Below are positions 14,647-21,890 of a DNA stretch of 23,124 nucleotides, in pieces; within the stretch, counting starts at the first letter, position 1, and every line of letters begins with the position of its first letter. Both the position numbers and the translations under genes were made by a program. The stretch comes from an uncultured Collinsella sp. (GTDB lineage Bacteria > Actinomycetota > Coriobacteriia > Coriobacteriales > Coriobacteriaceae): assembly GCA_900543505.1 (NCBI GenBank), contig UQSB01000034.1, positions 1-23,124 of the forward strand. Reading direction: 5' to 3'. Below the pieces are notes generated by a model. The model was given only the letters and a program-made list of their open reading frames with translations. It made no database searches and had not been told where the DNA came from.

Positions 14647-14886
14647 TTAACGTTTCTTGAAGTTGTAAATGACAAGAAACGCGAGCAAAGCGATTGATAA
14701 GGGACCGGCAACATAGAAAAAGAGAATGTCAATTGCGCGTAAAGTGTAATAAGCCTTATCGCCGGACATTACTGCATACAACACGTAGCCAAATGCTGGT
14801 TGGTTTGCGTACCAGCAGGAGAAAGCCAATAGCGTTAAAAGTGCCGCTAACAGAAGTGCATTGAGGAAAAATCGTTTGCTTTTCAT
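14647..14886 (-). CDS. Small two-helix membrane protein, unknown function
   Basis: A 79-aa protein with two strongly hydrophobic segments (about 5-25 and 52-75), a positively charged start (MKSKRFF) and end (NFKKR), and a Tyr-rich linker. It is not a recognised family. Support for a real gene: a strong site GGAAGGAG spaced 6 nt before the ATG, a matching promoter at 14913-14941, and codons consistent with translation though more AT-rich than its neighbours. It converges on the AI-2E gene with a 6-nt gap. An inverted repeat inside its last codons may end both transcripts. Confidence 0.65.
   Translation of the reverse strand: MKSKRFFLNALLLAALLTLLAFSCWYANQPAFGYVLYAVMSGDKAYYTLRAIDILFFYVAGPLSIALLAFLVIYNFKKR
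14651..14681. terminator. Inverted repeat between convergent genes, possible bidirectional terminator
   Basis: CGTTTCTTG (14651-14659) and CAAGAAACG (14673-14681) are perfect reverse complements with a 13-nt loop. They lie inside the last codons of the minus-strand gene and 10 nt past the AI-2E stop. There is no strong T run on either side, so termination would be weak. Confidence 0.35.
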
Positions 14887-14912
14887 CGATCGCTCCTTCC
14901 GGGTGACTCTTA

Positions 14913-14941
14913 TATGTAATTCTACAGCAGTCCTTTTTCAA
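14913..14941 (-). promoter_or_regulatory. Sigma-70-like promoter for the small membrane protein
   Basis: On the minus strand TTGAAA (14936-14941), a 17-nt spacer and TACATA (14913-14918) lie 27 nt upstream of the ATG at 14886. The -35 and spacing are good; the -10 is moderate. Confidence 0.5.
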
Positions 14942-14978
14942 AGGATCGCACAGTACTAAATAACGTGCACTTTCGCTG

Positions 14979-15008
14979 GAGGGTCGCTGTTTGGCGGCCC
15001 TCTTTTTT
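14979..15008 (+). terminator. Rho-independent terminator upstream of alaS
   Basis: A 9-bp stem (14979-14987 with 14994-15002, one G-T pair), with a 6-nt loop, is followed by six T (15003-15008). It is the first strong terminator on the + strand after the AI-2E gene, 340 nt past its stop. The alaS -35 begins inside its T tract. Confidence 0.82.
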
Positions 15009-15034
15009 GCACAGGCGCGGTGGGATGGTAATAT
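15007..15034 (+). promoter_or_regulatory. Promoter of alaS
   Basis: TTGCAC (15007-15012), a 16-nt spacer and TAATAT (15029-15034, preceded by TGG) predict a start near 15041, 40 nt before the alaS ATG. The -35 overlaps the end of the upstream terminator. No T-box or other riboswitch fits in the short leader. Confidence 0.6.
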
Positions 15035-15080
15035 CGTTACGTTTGAACTGTTTCGATGTGAAACCGAGGAGATTCCCTCT

Positions 15081-17738
15081 ATGAGTGCTGACTACCCGTC
15101 AATGACTACGGCCGAGATTCGCTCTAAGTTCCTCAACTTCTTTGAGGAGCGCGGTCTTAAGCTCTATCCTTCTTCGTCCCTCGTCCCCGACGATCCTTCG
15201 CTGTTGCTTGCCAACGCCGGCATGAATCAGTTTAAGGAGTACTACCAGGGCAAGAAGACCATGAAGGAGATCGGCGCGATCTCCTGCCAGAAGTGCGTCC
15301 GCACCAACGACATCGATTGCATCGGCGAGGACGGCCGTCACCTGTCCTTCTTTGAGATGCTCGGCGACTTCTCCTTTGGCGGCGTGTCCAAGCAGCAGGC
15401 CTGCGCTTGGGCCTTTGAGCTCATCACCAAGGAGTTCAAGCTGCCGCTCGACCGCCTGTACTTCACCGTCTTTACCGAGGACGACGAGACTCACGACGTG
15501 TGGCGCTCTCTGGGCGTTGCCGAGGATCACATCTCCCGCCTGGGCGAGGACGACAACTTCTGGGCCGCTGGCCCCACCGGCCCCTGCGGTCCGTGCTCCG
15601 AGATCTACTTTGACATGGGCGAGGAGGTCGGTTGCGGCAGCCCCGACTGCAAGCCTGGCTGCGACTGCGACCGCTTCCTTGAGTTCTGGAACCTCGTGTT
15701 TACCCAGTACGACCGCCAGGAGGACGGCTCCATGCCGGAGCTGCCGCACCGCAACCTCGATACGGGCATGGGTCTGGAGCGCATGGCCGCCATCATGCAG
15801 CACAAGACCGCTAACTACGACGGCGATCTGATGCAGCACCTCATCAAACTCGGCGAGGAGATCAGCGGCAAGACCTATGACGCCGACGATTACTCCGGCG
15901 CCAGCCGCTCCCTGCGCATCATCGCCGACCACTCCCGTGCCGTCGACTTTATGATCTCGGACGGCATCCTGCCCGGTAACGAGGGCCGCGAGTACGTCCT
16001 GCGCCGCCTGCTCCGTCGTGCCGTGTTCCACGGTCGTCTGCTGGGCATCGAGGGCGCCTTCCTGACCAAGTTTATCGACGAGGTCAACGCTCAGATGGGC
16101 GAGGCTTATCCCGAGCTGCTCAAGAACGTCGCGCTCGTTAAGGGCATCGTCGCCTCCGAGGAGGAGCGTTTCTCAACGACGCTCGACAACGGCCGCGTTT
16201 ACCTGGACGAGGCCCTGGCCGCGCTCGCCGACGGCGCTGTCCTTCCGGGCGATGTTGCCTTTAAGCTTCACGACACCTTTGGTTTCCCCATTGACCTGAC
16301 TGTCGAGATCGCCGGCACCGCCGGTCACGACGTCGACATGGATGGCTTTACCGCTTGCATGGAGGACCAGAAGGCCCGCGCCCGCGCCAACGCCAAGGGC
16401 GATGCCTGGGGTAGCTTTAACGACGTGTGGGTCGAGCTTTCCGACAAGGTTGCCGCGACCGAGTTCGACGGCTATGACAACGACGTCATCGATGGCGCCA
16501 AGGTTGTCGCCATCGTGAGCAACGGCGAGTCCGTCGAGTCCGTTGCCGCCGGCGAGGACGTCGAGGTCGTGCTCGACCGCACCCCGTTCTATGCCGAGAT
16601 GGGTGGCCAGCAGGGCGACGCCGGCGAGCTTTCCGCCGAGGGCGTTGCGCTGACCATTTCCGATACCAAGAACCACAACGGCCTGTATGCCCACGTCGCC
16701 CACGTCGCTGAGGGCACGCTGACCGTCGGTGCTACCGTGACCGCCGCGCTCGACGCCGAGCGCCGTGGCTTCCTGCGTCGCAACCACACCGCCACGCACC
16801 TGCTCGACGCCGCGCTTAAGCAGGTCCTGGGCGAGCATGTCTCCCAGGCTGGCTCGTTGGTGACGCCCGAGCACCTGCGCTTTGACTTCACCCACTTCGA
16901 GGCCCTGTCCTCCGAGCAGCTCAAGGCTGTCGAGGACCTGGTCAACCAGCAGATCTTCGCTTCCAAGCCGGTTGTGACCCGCGTCATGGGCATCGACGAG
17001 GCCAAGGCCGCCGGTGCTGTCGCCCTCTTTGGCGAGAAGTACGGCGACGTCGTCCGCGTTGTCTCCGTGGGCGCCGAGGACCAGCCGTTCTCCCGCGAGC
17101 TCTGCGGTGGCACGCATGCCGCCAACACCGCCGAGATCGGTCTGTTCAAGATCATCTCCGAGTCCTCTACGGGCTCCAACGTCCGCCGTATTGAGGCCGT
17201 GACCTCTAAGGGTGCTCTCGACTACATGGCCGACCGTCTGGCGCTCGTCGACGCCGCCGCTGCTGCGCTCAAGTGCCGCGTGGATGAGGTTCCCGCCCGC
17301 GTGGAGAACCTGCAGGCCGAGCTGCGCGAGACTTCCAACAAGCTCAAGAAGGCACTGACCGGTGGCTCCTCCGACGCTATCTCCAGCGCCATCGAGGGCG
17401 CCGTCGAGCTCGACGGCTACAAGCTCGTCGTCGCTGAGCTCCAGGGCCTTGAGGCTGCCGACCTGCGCAACGTCTGGGATACCGTGCACCAGAAGGTCGC
17501 CGGTCCTGTCGCCTGCGTCGTCGCCAGCGTGACCGAGAAGGGCACCCCGGCCCTGCTCGCCGCCGGCTCCGATGACGCCGTCAAGGCCGGTTTCCACGCC
17601 GGTAACGTGATCAAGCAGATCGCGGGCCTGGTCGACGGTCGCGGTGGCGGCCGTCCCAACATGGCCCAGGCCGGTGGCAAGAACGCCGCCGGCATCGCCG
17701 ATGCCCTCGCGGCCGCTAAGACCGCGCTCGGCGCCTAA
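15081..17738 (+). CDS. alaS: Alanyl-tRNA synthetase
   Basis: An 885-aa class II aminoacyl-tRNA synthetase that charges tRNA-Ala. The N-terminal catalytic domain begins with the typical TTAEIRSKFLNFFEERGLKL region and includes LLLANAGMNQFKEYYQG and DTGMGLERM. The editing domain has the zinc ligands HTATH (His569/His573) and CGGTH (Cys675/His679), which hydrolyse mischarged Ser- or Gly-tRNA. The C-terminal oligomerisation domain ends with a GGRPNMAQAGGK-type DHHA1 motif. Start ATG 15081 is preferred over upstream in-frame codons: CGAGGAGAT at 15065-15073 is well placed and the promoter at 15007-15034 excludes longer versions. Length matches the family. It heads a run of six closely spaced + strand genes through the aroB-like gene. 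Confidence 0.97.
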   Translation: MSADYPSMTTAEIRSKFLNFFEERGLKLYPSSSLVPDDPSLLLANAGMNQFKEYYQGKKTMKEIGAISCQKCVRTNDIDCIGEDGRHLSFFEMLGDFSFGGVSKQQACAWAFELITKEFKLPLDRLYFTVFTEDDETHDVWRSLGVAEDHISRLGEDDNFWAAGPTGPCGPCSEIYFDMGEEVGCGSPDCKPGCDCDRFLEFWNLVFTQYDRQEDGSMPELPHRNLDTGMGLERMAAIMQHKTANYDGDLMQHLIKLGEEISGKTYDADDYSGASRSLRIIADHSRAVDFMISDGILPGNEGREYVLRRLLRRAVFHGRLLGIEGAFLTKFIDEVNAQMGEAYPELLKNVALVKGIVASEEERFSTTLDNGRVYLDEALAALADGAVLPGDVAFKLHDTFGFPIDLTVEIAGTAGHDVDMDGFTACMEDQKARARANAKGDAWGSFNDVWVELSDKVAATEFDGYDNDVIDGAKVVAIVSNGESVESVAAGEDVEVVLDRTPFYAEMGGQQGDAGELSAEGVALTISDTKNHNGLYAHVAHVAEGTLTVGATVTAALDAERRGFLRRNHTATHLLDAALKQVLGEHVSQAGSLVTPEHLRFDFTHFEALSSEQLKAVEDLVNQQIFASKPVVTRVMGIDEAKAAGAVALFGEKYGDVVRVVSVGAEDQPFSRELCGGTHAANTAEIGLFKIISESSTGSNVRRIEAVTSKGALDYMADRLALVDAAAAALKCRVDEVPARVENLQAELRETSNKLKKALTGGSSDAISSAIEGAVELDGYKLVVAELQGLEAADLRNVWDTVHQKVAGPVACVVASVTEKGTPALLAAGSDDAVKAGFHAGNVIKQIAGLVDGRGGGRPNMAQAGGKNAAGIADALAAAKTALGA

Positions 17739-17755
17739 GAATCTAGGTAGTCGCT

Positions 17756-18184
17756 GTGGTCGCGCTTGCGCTGGACATAGGGGAGACCAGGATCGGCATC
17801 GCCGTCTCGAGCCGTGATGGCAAGATGGCGATGCCTGTCAAGGTGCTCCCGGCTGCAGAGGTCACCGGTATGGCCAAGACGTTCCGCTACCTGGTTGAGG
17901 ACTATGAGCCCGATATCCTGGTAAGTGGGCGTCCCCTGACCATGGCCGGTGAGCCCGGTCCCCAGGCCGAGCGCGTTGCCGCTGTTGCGCAAAAGATTGC
18001 CGACGAGCTCGATCTTCCGTTGGAGTTTGAGGACGAGCGCCTGTCCTCGCAAGAGGCAAAGCGTATCCTGCGCGAGCAGGGCCTCAACGAAAAGCAGATG
18101 AGGGGCAAGATTGACATGATTGCCGCCAGCCTGTTTTTGCAGACGTGGCTTGATCGTAAAAACGAGGAGGTTTCGCATGCCTAG
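17756..18184 (+). CDS. ruvX: Putative pre-16S rRNA nuclease / Holliday junction resolvase-like YqgF
   Basis: A 142-aa RNase H-fold nuclease of the YqgF/RuvX family, implicated in 16S rRNA 5' maturation and originally proposed as a Holliday junction resolvase. Catalytic acids are Asp7 (LALDIGETRIGIA), Glu94 (EDERLSS) and Asp120 (KIDMIAA). Length is typical. The start is GTG at 17756, 17 nt after the alaS stop, with a weak AGGTAG site. alaS-yqgF-mltG is a common order in Gram-positive bacteria. It overlaps mltG by 8 nt, implying translational coupling. Confidence 0.93.
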   Translation: MVALALDIGETRIGIAVSSRDGKMAMPVKVLPAAEVTGMAKTFRYLVEDYEPDILVSGRPLTMAGEPGPQAERVAAVAQKIADELDLPLEFEDERLSSQEAKRILREQGLNEKQMRGKIDMIAASLFLQTWLDRKNEEVSHA

Positions 18185-19610
18185 CGCTTCCGATTCGCGC
18201 CAGCCGAATTGTACACGTCAGTCGGCGTCGCGCCCTGCCCAGCCTGGCCAGCGTCCGGCACAGCCGACCCAGCGCGCAGCTCAGTCTGCCGCGCGCCCGG
18301 TGCAGTCCTCCTCTCGTTCGGCCCAACCTGTTCAACGGACGGGTCAGCAGCCTTCTGCTCGTTCGGTTCAGTATCCGGCTTCTCACGCGGCTCAGCAGCC
18401 CACTGCTCGTTCGGCTCAGCCTGCAGGCGGTGCTCGCTTTAAGCAACAGGCATCTACCCAGCGAACGCAGGCCCCCCAATCGCATTCGCATCACGCTCGC
18501 GGTTCGCATGGCGTTGCTCCGGCGACTCGCTCGAGCTACAACACGCATGCTCGTCGCGGTGCTCAAAAGGAGAGTTCTCCGGTTCCTATGATCATCGGCG
18601 TTGTGGTGGCCGTAATCGCGCTTGCTACTATCGCTTTCTTTGTCGTACCTGCCGTTAAGGGCTTCTTTGCCGGCGAGGATGCGAAAGTTGCTGCTGGCCA
18701 GCAAGTTACTATCACGATTCCCGATGGCGCCTCGGGTGATACCATCGCTTCGATTCTCTCCGAGAACCATATCGTCGAAGACCCCAAGGATTATTATGCG
18801 GCGGTCAAAAAGCTCAATGCCGATATGTCGCTTAAGCCTGGCGCCTACTCGTTTACCACGCTCATGGACGCGACCAAGGTTGTCCAGCAGCTCATGGAGG
18901 GGCCCAATGCCGGCTCCGATGCGCTGACTATCCCTGAGGGCCTAACGGTCGACCAGGTCGCCGATCGCGTGGCCGCGGCATACGACAGCATCTCCAAGGA
19001 AGACTTCCTTAACCAGGCCAAGGCGAGCAATTATGTGAATGATTACGCTTTCCTTAAAGATGCCGCGAACGATTCGCTCGAGGGCTTCCTATTCCCCAAG
19101 ACCTATTCGTTGGGTAAGGACCCGTCTGCCGATGATGTGATTCGCGCCATGCTTGACCAGTTCAACGCCGAGTATAAGTCGCTTGACTTTGCCAGCTGCG
19201 AGGCCAAGATCAAGGAGCGCTATGGCGTGGAGATGTCCGATTACGACATCGTTAACCTTGCCTCGATCGTCGAGCGCGAGGGCCTCAACGCCGATCAGCG
19301 CGCGCATGTGGCTTCGGTTTTCTATAACCGTCTGGCGGGCAAGCTCGATGGCCTGCGTTACCTCAATAGCGATGCGACCATGATGTATGTCACCGGCGGC
19401 GAGGTTACCGCCGACGACCTGCAGAGCGATAGTCCGTATAACACCTATAAGCATGAAGGCCTGCCGCCCACGCCCATCTGCTCTCCGTCGCTCGAGGCGC
19501 TCAAGGCTACCCTTGAGCCGACCGACTCTGATGACCTGTATTTCTACATTACACAGGACGAGGAGTATTTCTCGAAGACCTACGAAGAGCACCAACAGTC
19601 TTGGAATTGA
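18177..19610 (+). CDS. mltG: Endolytic peptidoglycan transglycosylase MltG with long cytoplasmic N-terminus
   Basis: A 477-aa inner-membrane lytic transglycosylase that cuts nascent glycan strands and sets their length. Residues 1-137 form a low-complexity Gln/Ser/Ala/Arg/Pro-rich region with repeats of the type QQPxARSxQ. One membrane helix follows (about 138-162), then a LysM-like segment, then the YceG catalytic domain. That domain has SIVEREG with catalytic Glu366, HVASVFYNRL, and YNTYKHEGLPPTPICSPS near the end. The N-terminal extension is absent from E. coli MltG (340 aa) but is common in actinobacteria. ATG 18177 follows GAGGAGG at 18163-18169; upstream in-frame codons fall within ruvX and are rejected. 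Confidence 0.93.
   Translation: MPSASDSRQPNCTRQSASRPAQPGQRPAQPTQRAAQSAARPVQSSSRSAQPVQRTGQQPSARSVQYPASHAAQQPTARSAQPAGGARFKQQASTQRTQAPQSHSHHARGSHGVAPATRSSYNTHARRGAQKESSPVPMIIGVVVAVIALATIAFFVVPAVKGFFAGEDAKVAAGQQVTITIPDGASGDTIASILSENHIVEDPKDYYAAVKKLNADMSLKPGAYSFTTLMDATKVVQQLMEGPNAGSDALTIPEGLTVDQVADRVAAAYDSISKEDFLNQAKASNYVNDYAFLKDAANDSLEGFLFPKTYSLGKDPSADDVIRAMLDQFNAEYKSLDFASCEAKIKERYGVEMSDYDIVNLASIVEREGLNADQRAHVASVFYNRLAGKLDGLRYLNSDATMMYVTGGEVTADDLQSDSPYNTYKHEGLPPTPICSPSLEALKATLEPTDSDDLYFYITQDEEYFSKTYEEHQQSWN
18345..18419 (+). repeat. Direct repeats inside the mltG N-terminal region
   Basis: Two 27-nt units (18345-18371 and 18393-18419) match at 24 of 27 positions with a 48-nt period, coding QQP(S/T)ARS(V/A)Q. 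A more diverged unit precedes them (core at 18312-18329, RSAQP). The DNA-level similarity points to slippage or duplication that lengthened the disordered tail. Confidence 0.6.
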
Positions 19611-19612
19611 TC

Positions 19613-20110
19613 ATGAGGATTTTTAGCCCCAAACGATATGTTGCCTCAGTTGACCGCATCGACCTCGATACCCTCTGGGCCGACGGCAAGCGCGCCATTC
19701 TACTCGACCGCGATAACACTCTGGTGCCGCGCGATACCGAGCAGGTTCCCGCTGCGGTTTCAGCTTGGCTCGAAGCCGCCCATGCCAAGGGCTTTAAGCT
19801 GTGTATGGTGTCCAATAACTGGCATCGCGACCAGGTCATGGCATCGGCGCGCGAGCTGGGGCTCGAGGCTATCAGCCACGCCATGAAGCCCGCCCCGTTT
19901 GCCCTGAAGGCGGGTCTTAAGCGTCTGGGCGCCACGGCCGACGAGGCCGTGCTGATCGGTGACCAGCTTTACACGGACGTGTGGAGCGGTAACTTTGCCG
20001 GCGTTGACACTATTCTGGTCAAGCCGCAGGCGACCCAGGACCTGTGGTACACGCAGATCTTCCGTATCTTTGAGCGCCGGGCCCTGCGCGACCTTCCCTG
20101 CGAGGAATAG
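19613..20110 (+). CDS. YqeG-family HAD phosphatase
   Basis: A 165-aa HAD-superfamily IIIA hydrolase of the YqeG family, related to mitochondrial PGP phosphatase Gep4. Motif I is LLDRDNTLV (nucleophile Asp32, acid/base Asp34), motif II is VSNNWHRD, Lys92 in MKPAPF is motif III, and GDQLYTDVWSGN (Asp117, Asp122) is motif IV. Its substrate in bacteria is not settled; a phosphatidylglycerophosphate role is possible. ATG 19613, 2 nt after the mltG stop, is chosen with GGAA at 6 nt; TTG at 19601 or 19607 would overlap mltG. It is part of the mltG-yqeG-aroK run. Confidence 0.87.
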   Translation: MRIFSPKRYVASVDRIDLDTLWADGKRAILLDRDNTLVPRDTEQVPAAVSAWLEAAHAKGFKLCMVSNNWHRDQVMASARELGLEAISHAMKPAPFALKAGLKRLGATADEAVLIGDQLYTDVWSGNFAGVDTILVKPQATQDLWYTQIFRIFERRALRDLPCEE

Positions 20111-20118
20111 GTTTCGCC

Positions 20119-20652
20119 ATGTCTCAGCACATCAAACACGGCTGCGACCATATCTTCTTTATCGGCTTTTTGGGCGCGGGCAAGTCGACGCTTGCGCGCA
20201 ACGTGGGCACTATGTTCAAGCGGCGTTTTATCGATACCGATCGTTTGGTTGTGCGTCGATGCGGCAAGTCGGTGACCGAGATATTTGAGACCGAGGGCGA
20301 GGATCGTTTTCGCGAGCTCGAGACCTCGGCACTCCGTTCGCTTCAAAGCGAACGCAGCCTGCTGGTATCGTGCGGGGGCGGCATCGTCGAGACGCCGGTG
20401 AACATTGAGCTGATGCACGAGATGGGTACCTGTGTGTACCTCGAAGGCGACTTTGAGGACTCGTTGCGCCAGATTCGCCGCTCCGATACCCGGCCCGATT
20501 TCCGCTCGCCCGAGCATGCTGCGCGCCTGTTTGAGCATCGCCGTCCGCTGTATCGCCAGGCCGCCGATATTACCCTTGATATTCGCAACAAGTCCTTCGA
20601 GGACGTTTCCTACCTTTGTGCCGAGAAGCTTTTGGAGCGTGGACTGCTATGA
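20119..20652 (+). CDS. aroK: Shikimate kinase
   Basis: A 177-aa P-loop kinase that phosphorylates shikimate at the 3-hydroxyl, step 5 of the shikimate pathway. Walker A is GFLGAGKST (16-24). DTD (39-41) binds Mg2+ and shikimate, Arg65 and GGG (86-88) bind shikimate, and Arg125 (DTRPDF) and Arg142 (HRRPLYRQAAD) lie in the lid and adenine regions. All key residues are present, so it should be active. It lies 8 nt after yqeG and overlaps the aroB-like gene (ATGA). The neighbour's active site is degenerate, so the shikimate pathway role of this pair is not straightforward. Confidence 0.94.
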   Translation: MSQHIKHGCDHIFFIGFLGAGKSTLARNVGTMFKRRFIDTDRLVVRRCGKSVTEIFETEGEDRFRELETSALRSLQSERSLLVSCGGGIVETPVNIELMHEMGTCVYLEGDFEDSLRQIRRSDTRPDFRSPEHAARLFEHRRPLYRQAADITLDIRNKSFEDVSYLCAEKLLERGLL

Positions 20653-21758
20653 TTCGCCGTCAACTTATCAATTTCCAAAACCGCAGTGTCGATGTCCGCG
20701 TCGGATTGGGCGCGTTCGAGGAGCTGCCGCGCATGTTTGCCTCGGCTGTGGGCAAGCCCAAGCGCGCGATGGTGGTTTGGAACGACGCCACATCCGAGCG
20801 ATTTGGCGAGGTTGTCGAGCATGCACTGGTTGACGCCGGTTTTGCCGTGTCGCTGCTCGTCCTCGAGGTTTCGCCTGCCGGTGCTACGCTTGCCGATGCC
20901 GATGCCGTCTTTGGCGCCCTATCGGCTAACGGCATTACCTGCGACGATCTCGTTGTCGCCGTCGGCGACGCGGCGACCTGCTCGGTCGTTTGCTGGTGTG
21001 CCAATCAGTGGTGCGGTCGCACCGAGTGCGCCTTGCTGCCGACGACGTTCGACGCCATGCTCACGGTCGCGACGACCATGAAGTCGCTCGTCGCCTCGTC
21101 GGCGCATGCGCTTCCCGCTATCGCGTTCCGTCCCGAGCCGGGCTTGGTCGTGTGTGACCTCGACCTTGTTCGCGAGGCGGACCCCGAGGATCTCAAGCTC
21201 GGCTATGCGGTACTTGTTGGCACCATGCTTTCGAGCAGCAAGTCCCGCTGGAATCAGTTTACCGAGACCGTCCCCGAGATTCTCGCGGGCGAGGAGGTCG
21301 CGCTCGTTAATGCCGTTCAGTGGTCTCAGACTGCCCGCAAGGACGTACTGATGGCCACGAACCCGAGCGCCCGTCATGCGCTCGATTTTGGCAAGACGGG
21401 GGAGCGTACCCTGCGCGCCTGCTTGGGCGATGCCGCTTCGCAGGTCCCTGCCTACCAGCTGTTGTCCGAGGGCATGCGCTTTGAGGCACGCCTTGCTCAC
21501 GATGCCTGCGACTTCGATATCGATTACGTCTTTGAGGTCGATGACTGCCTGGAGGACTTTGGTATCGAGGAGCTTGCCTTTGATCTGGAGCCTGCCGCAT
21601 ATATCGAGGAGTTCCGCAGGCAGCAGTTTGCCCGCTCGAACCGCAGCATGTTGCCGCTGCCCGCGGCACTCGGCGCCATTCGTCTAACGAGCGTTGAGGA
21701 CGAGGTTCTTGAGCGCCATGCTCACGCCTACTTGGCTTCTCGCAAAGAACTTCTCTAA
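20649..21758 (+). CDS. AroB-like (3-dehydroquinate synthase family) protein lacking catalytic residues
   Basis: A 369-aa protein in the place of aroB directly after aroK (ATGA overlap; ATG 20649). Its overall layout fits 3-dehydroquinate synthase: an N-terminal Rossmann half with DDLVVAVGD (99-107), LLPTT (129-133) and VVCDLDLVREADPEDLKLG (167-185), and a helical C-terminal half. The motifs that make the enzyme work are changed. GGGVxGD is reduced to AVGDAAT, and PTTLLxxVDSSVGGK has become PTTFDAMLTVATTMKS. The AEVIK zinc Glu region reads GYAVLVGT (185-192). LGHTFGHAxE reads FGKTGERTLR (247-256), and the HGExVxxGM His is missing around LLSEGMRFEA (271-280). The frame is intact and compositionally like its neighbours, so it is not a simple pseudogene. 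It may be non-catalytic, regulatory or altered in reaction. A database would probably label it aroB; that function should not be assumed. Confidence 0.75.
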   Translation: MIRRQLINFQNRSVDVRVGLGAFEELPRMFASAVGKPKRAMVVWNDATSERFGEVVEHALVDAGFAVSLLVLEVSPAGATLADADAVFGALSANGITCDDLVVAVGDAATCSVVCWCANQWCGRTECALLPTTFDAMLTVATTMKSLVASSAHALPAIAFRPEPGLVVCDLDLVREADPEDLKLGYAVLVGTMLSSSKSRWNQFTETVPEILAGEEVALVNAVQWSQTARKDVLMATNPSARHALDFGKTGERTLRACLGDAASQVPAYQLLSEGMRFEARLAHDACDFDIDYVFEVDDCLEDFGIEELAFDLEPAAYIEEFRRQQFARSNRSMLPLPAALGAIRLTSVEDEVLERHAHAYLASRKELL

Positions 21759-21764
21759 GTTTTA

Positions 21765-21790
21765 TTGACATCCATCGTCTTTCGTATCAT
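21765..21790 (+). promoter_or_regulatory. Candidate promoter before the Xaa-Pro peptidase gene
   Basis: TTGACA (21765-21770), a perfect -35, is followed by TATCAT (21785-21790). The 14-nt spacer is shorter than usual; TATTGA (21763-21768) as -35 would give 16 nt. It lies just after the aroB-like stop and before a long hairpin. Confidence 0.4.
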
Positions 21791-21795
21791 GTTGA

Positions 21796-21867
21796 GGGGC
21801 GGGTTTTCAATCGGTCGCGGATCGCAAGCGATTCCGTCGTTCGGTTGAGACCCGTCCCGCACTTTTT
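21796..21867 (+). terminator. Attenuator-like hairpin in the leader of the Xaa-Pro peptidase gene
   Basis: GGGGCGGGT (21796-21804) pairs with ACCCGTCCC (21850-21858, one G-T), extended by TCAA/TTGA (21807-21810 with 21845-21848). An inner ATCGC/GCGAT hairpin lies at 21821-21825 with 21828-21832. Five T follow (21863-21867). It sits after the candidate promoter and 23 nt before the gene's ATG. It could end aroK/aroB-like transcription or act as an attenuator in the downstream leader. Confidence 0.6.
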
Positions 21868-21890
21868 GAGACAACAAGAAAGGAATCTGC

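Noticed and set aside
14940..15080. Possible T-box or riboswitch before alaS
   Set aside because: GGAGGGTCGC looks T-box-like at first sight, but the hairpin lies upstream of the alaS promoter and there is no specifier stem or antiterminator partner.
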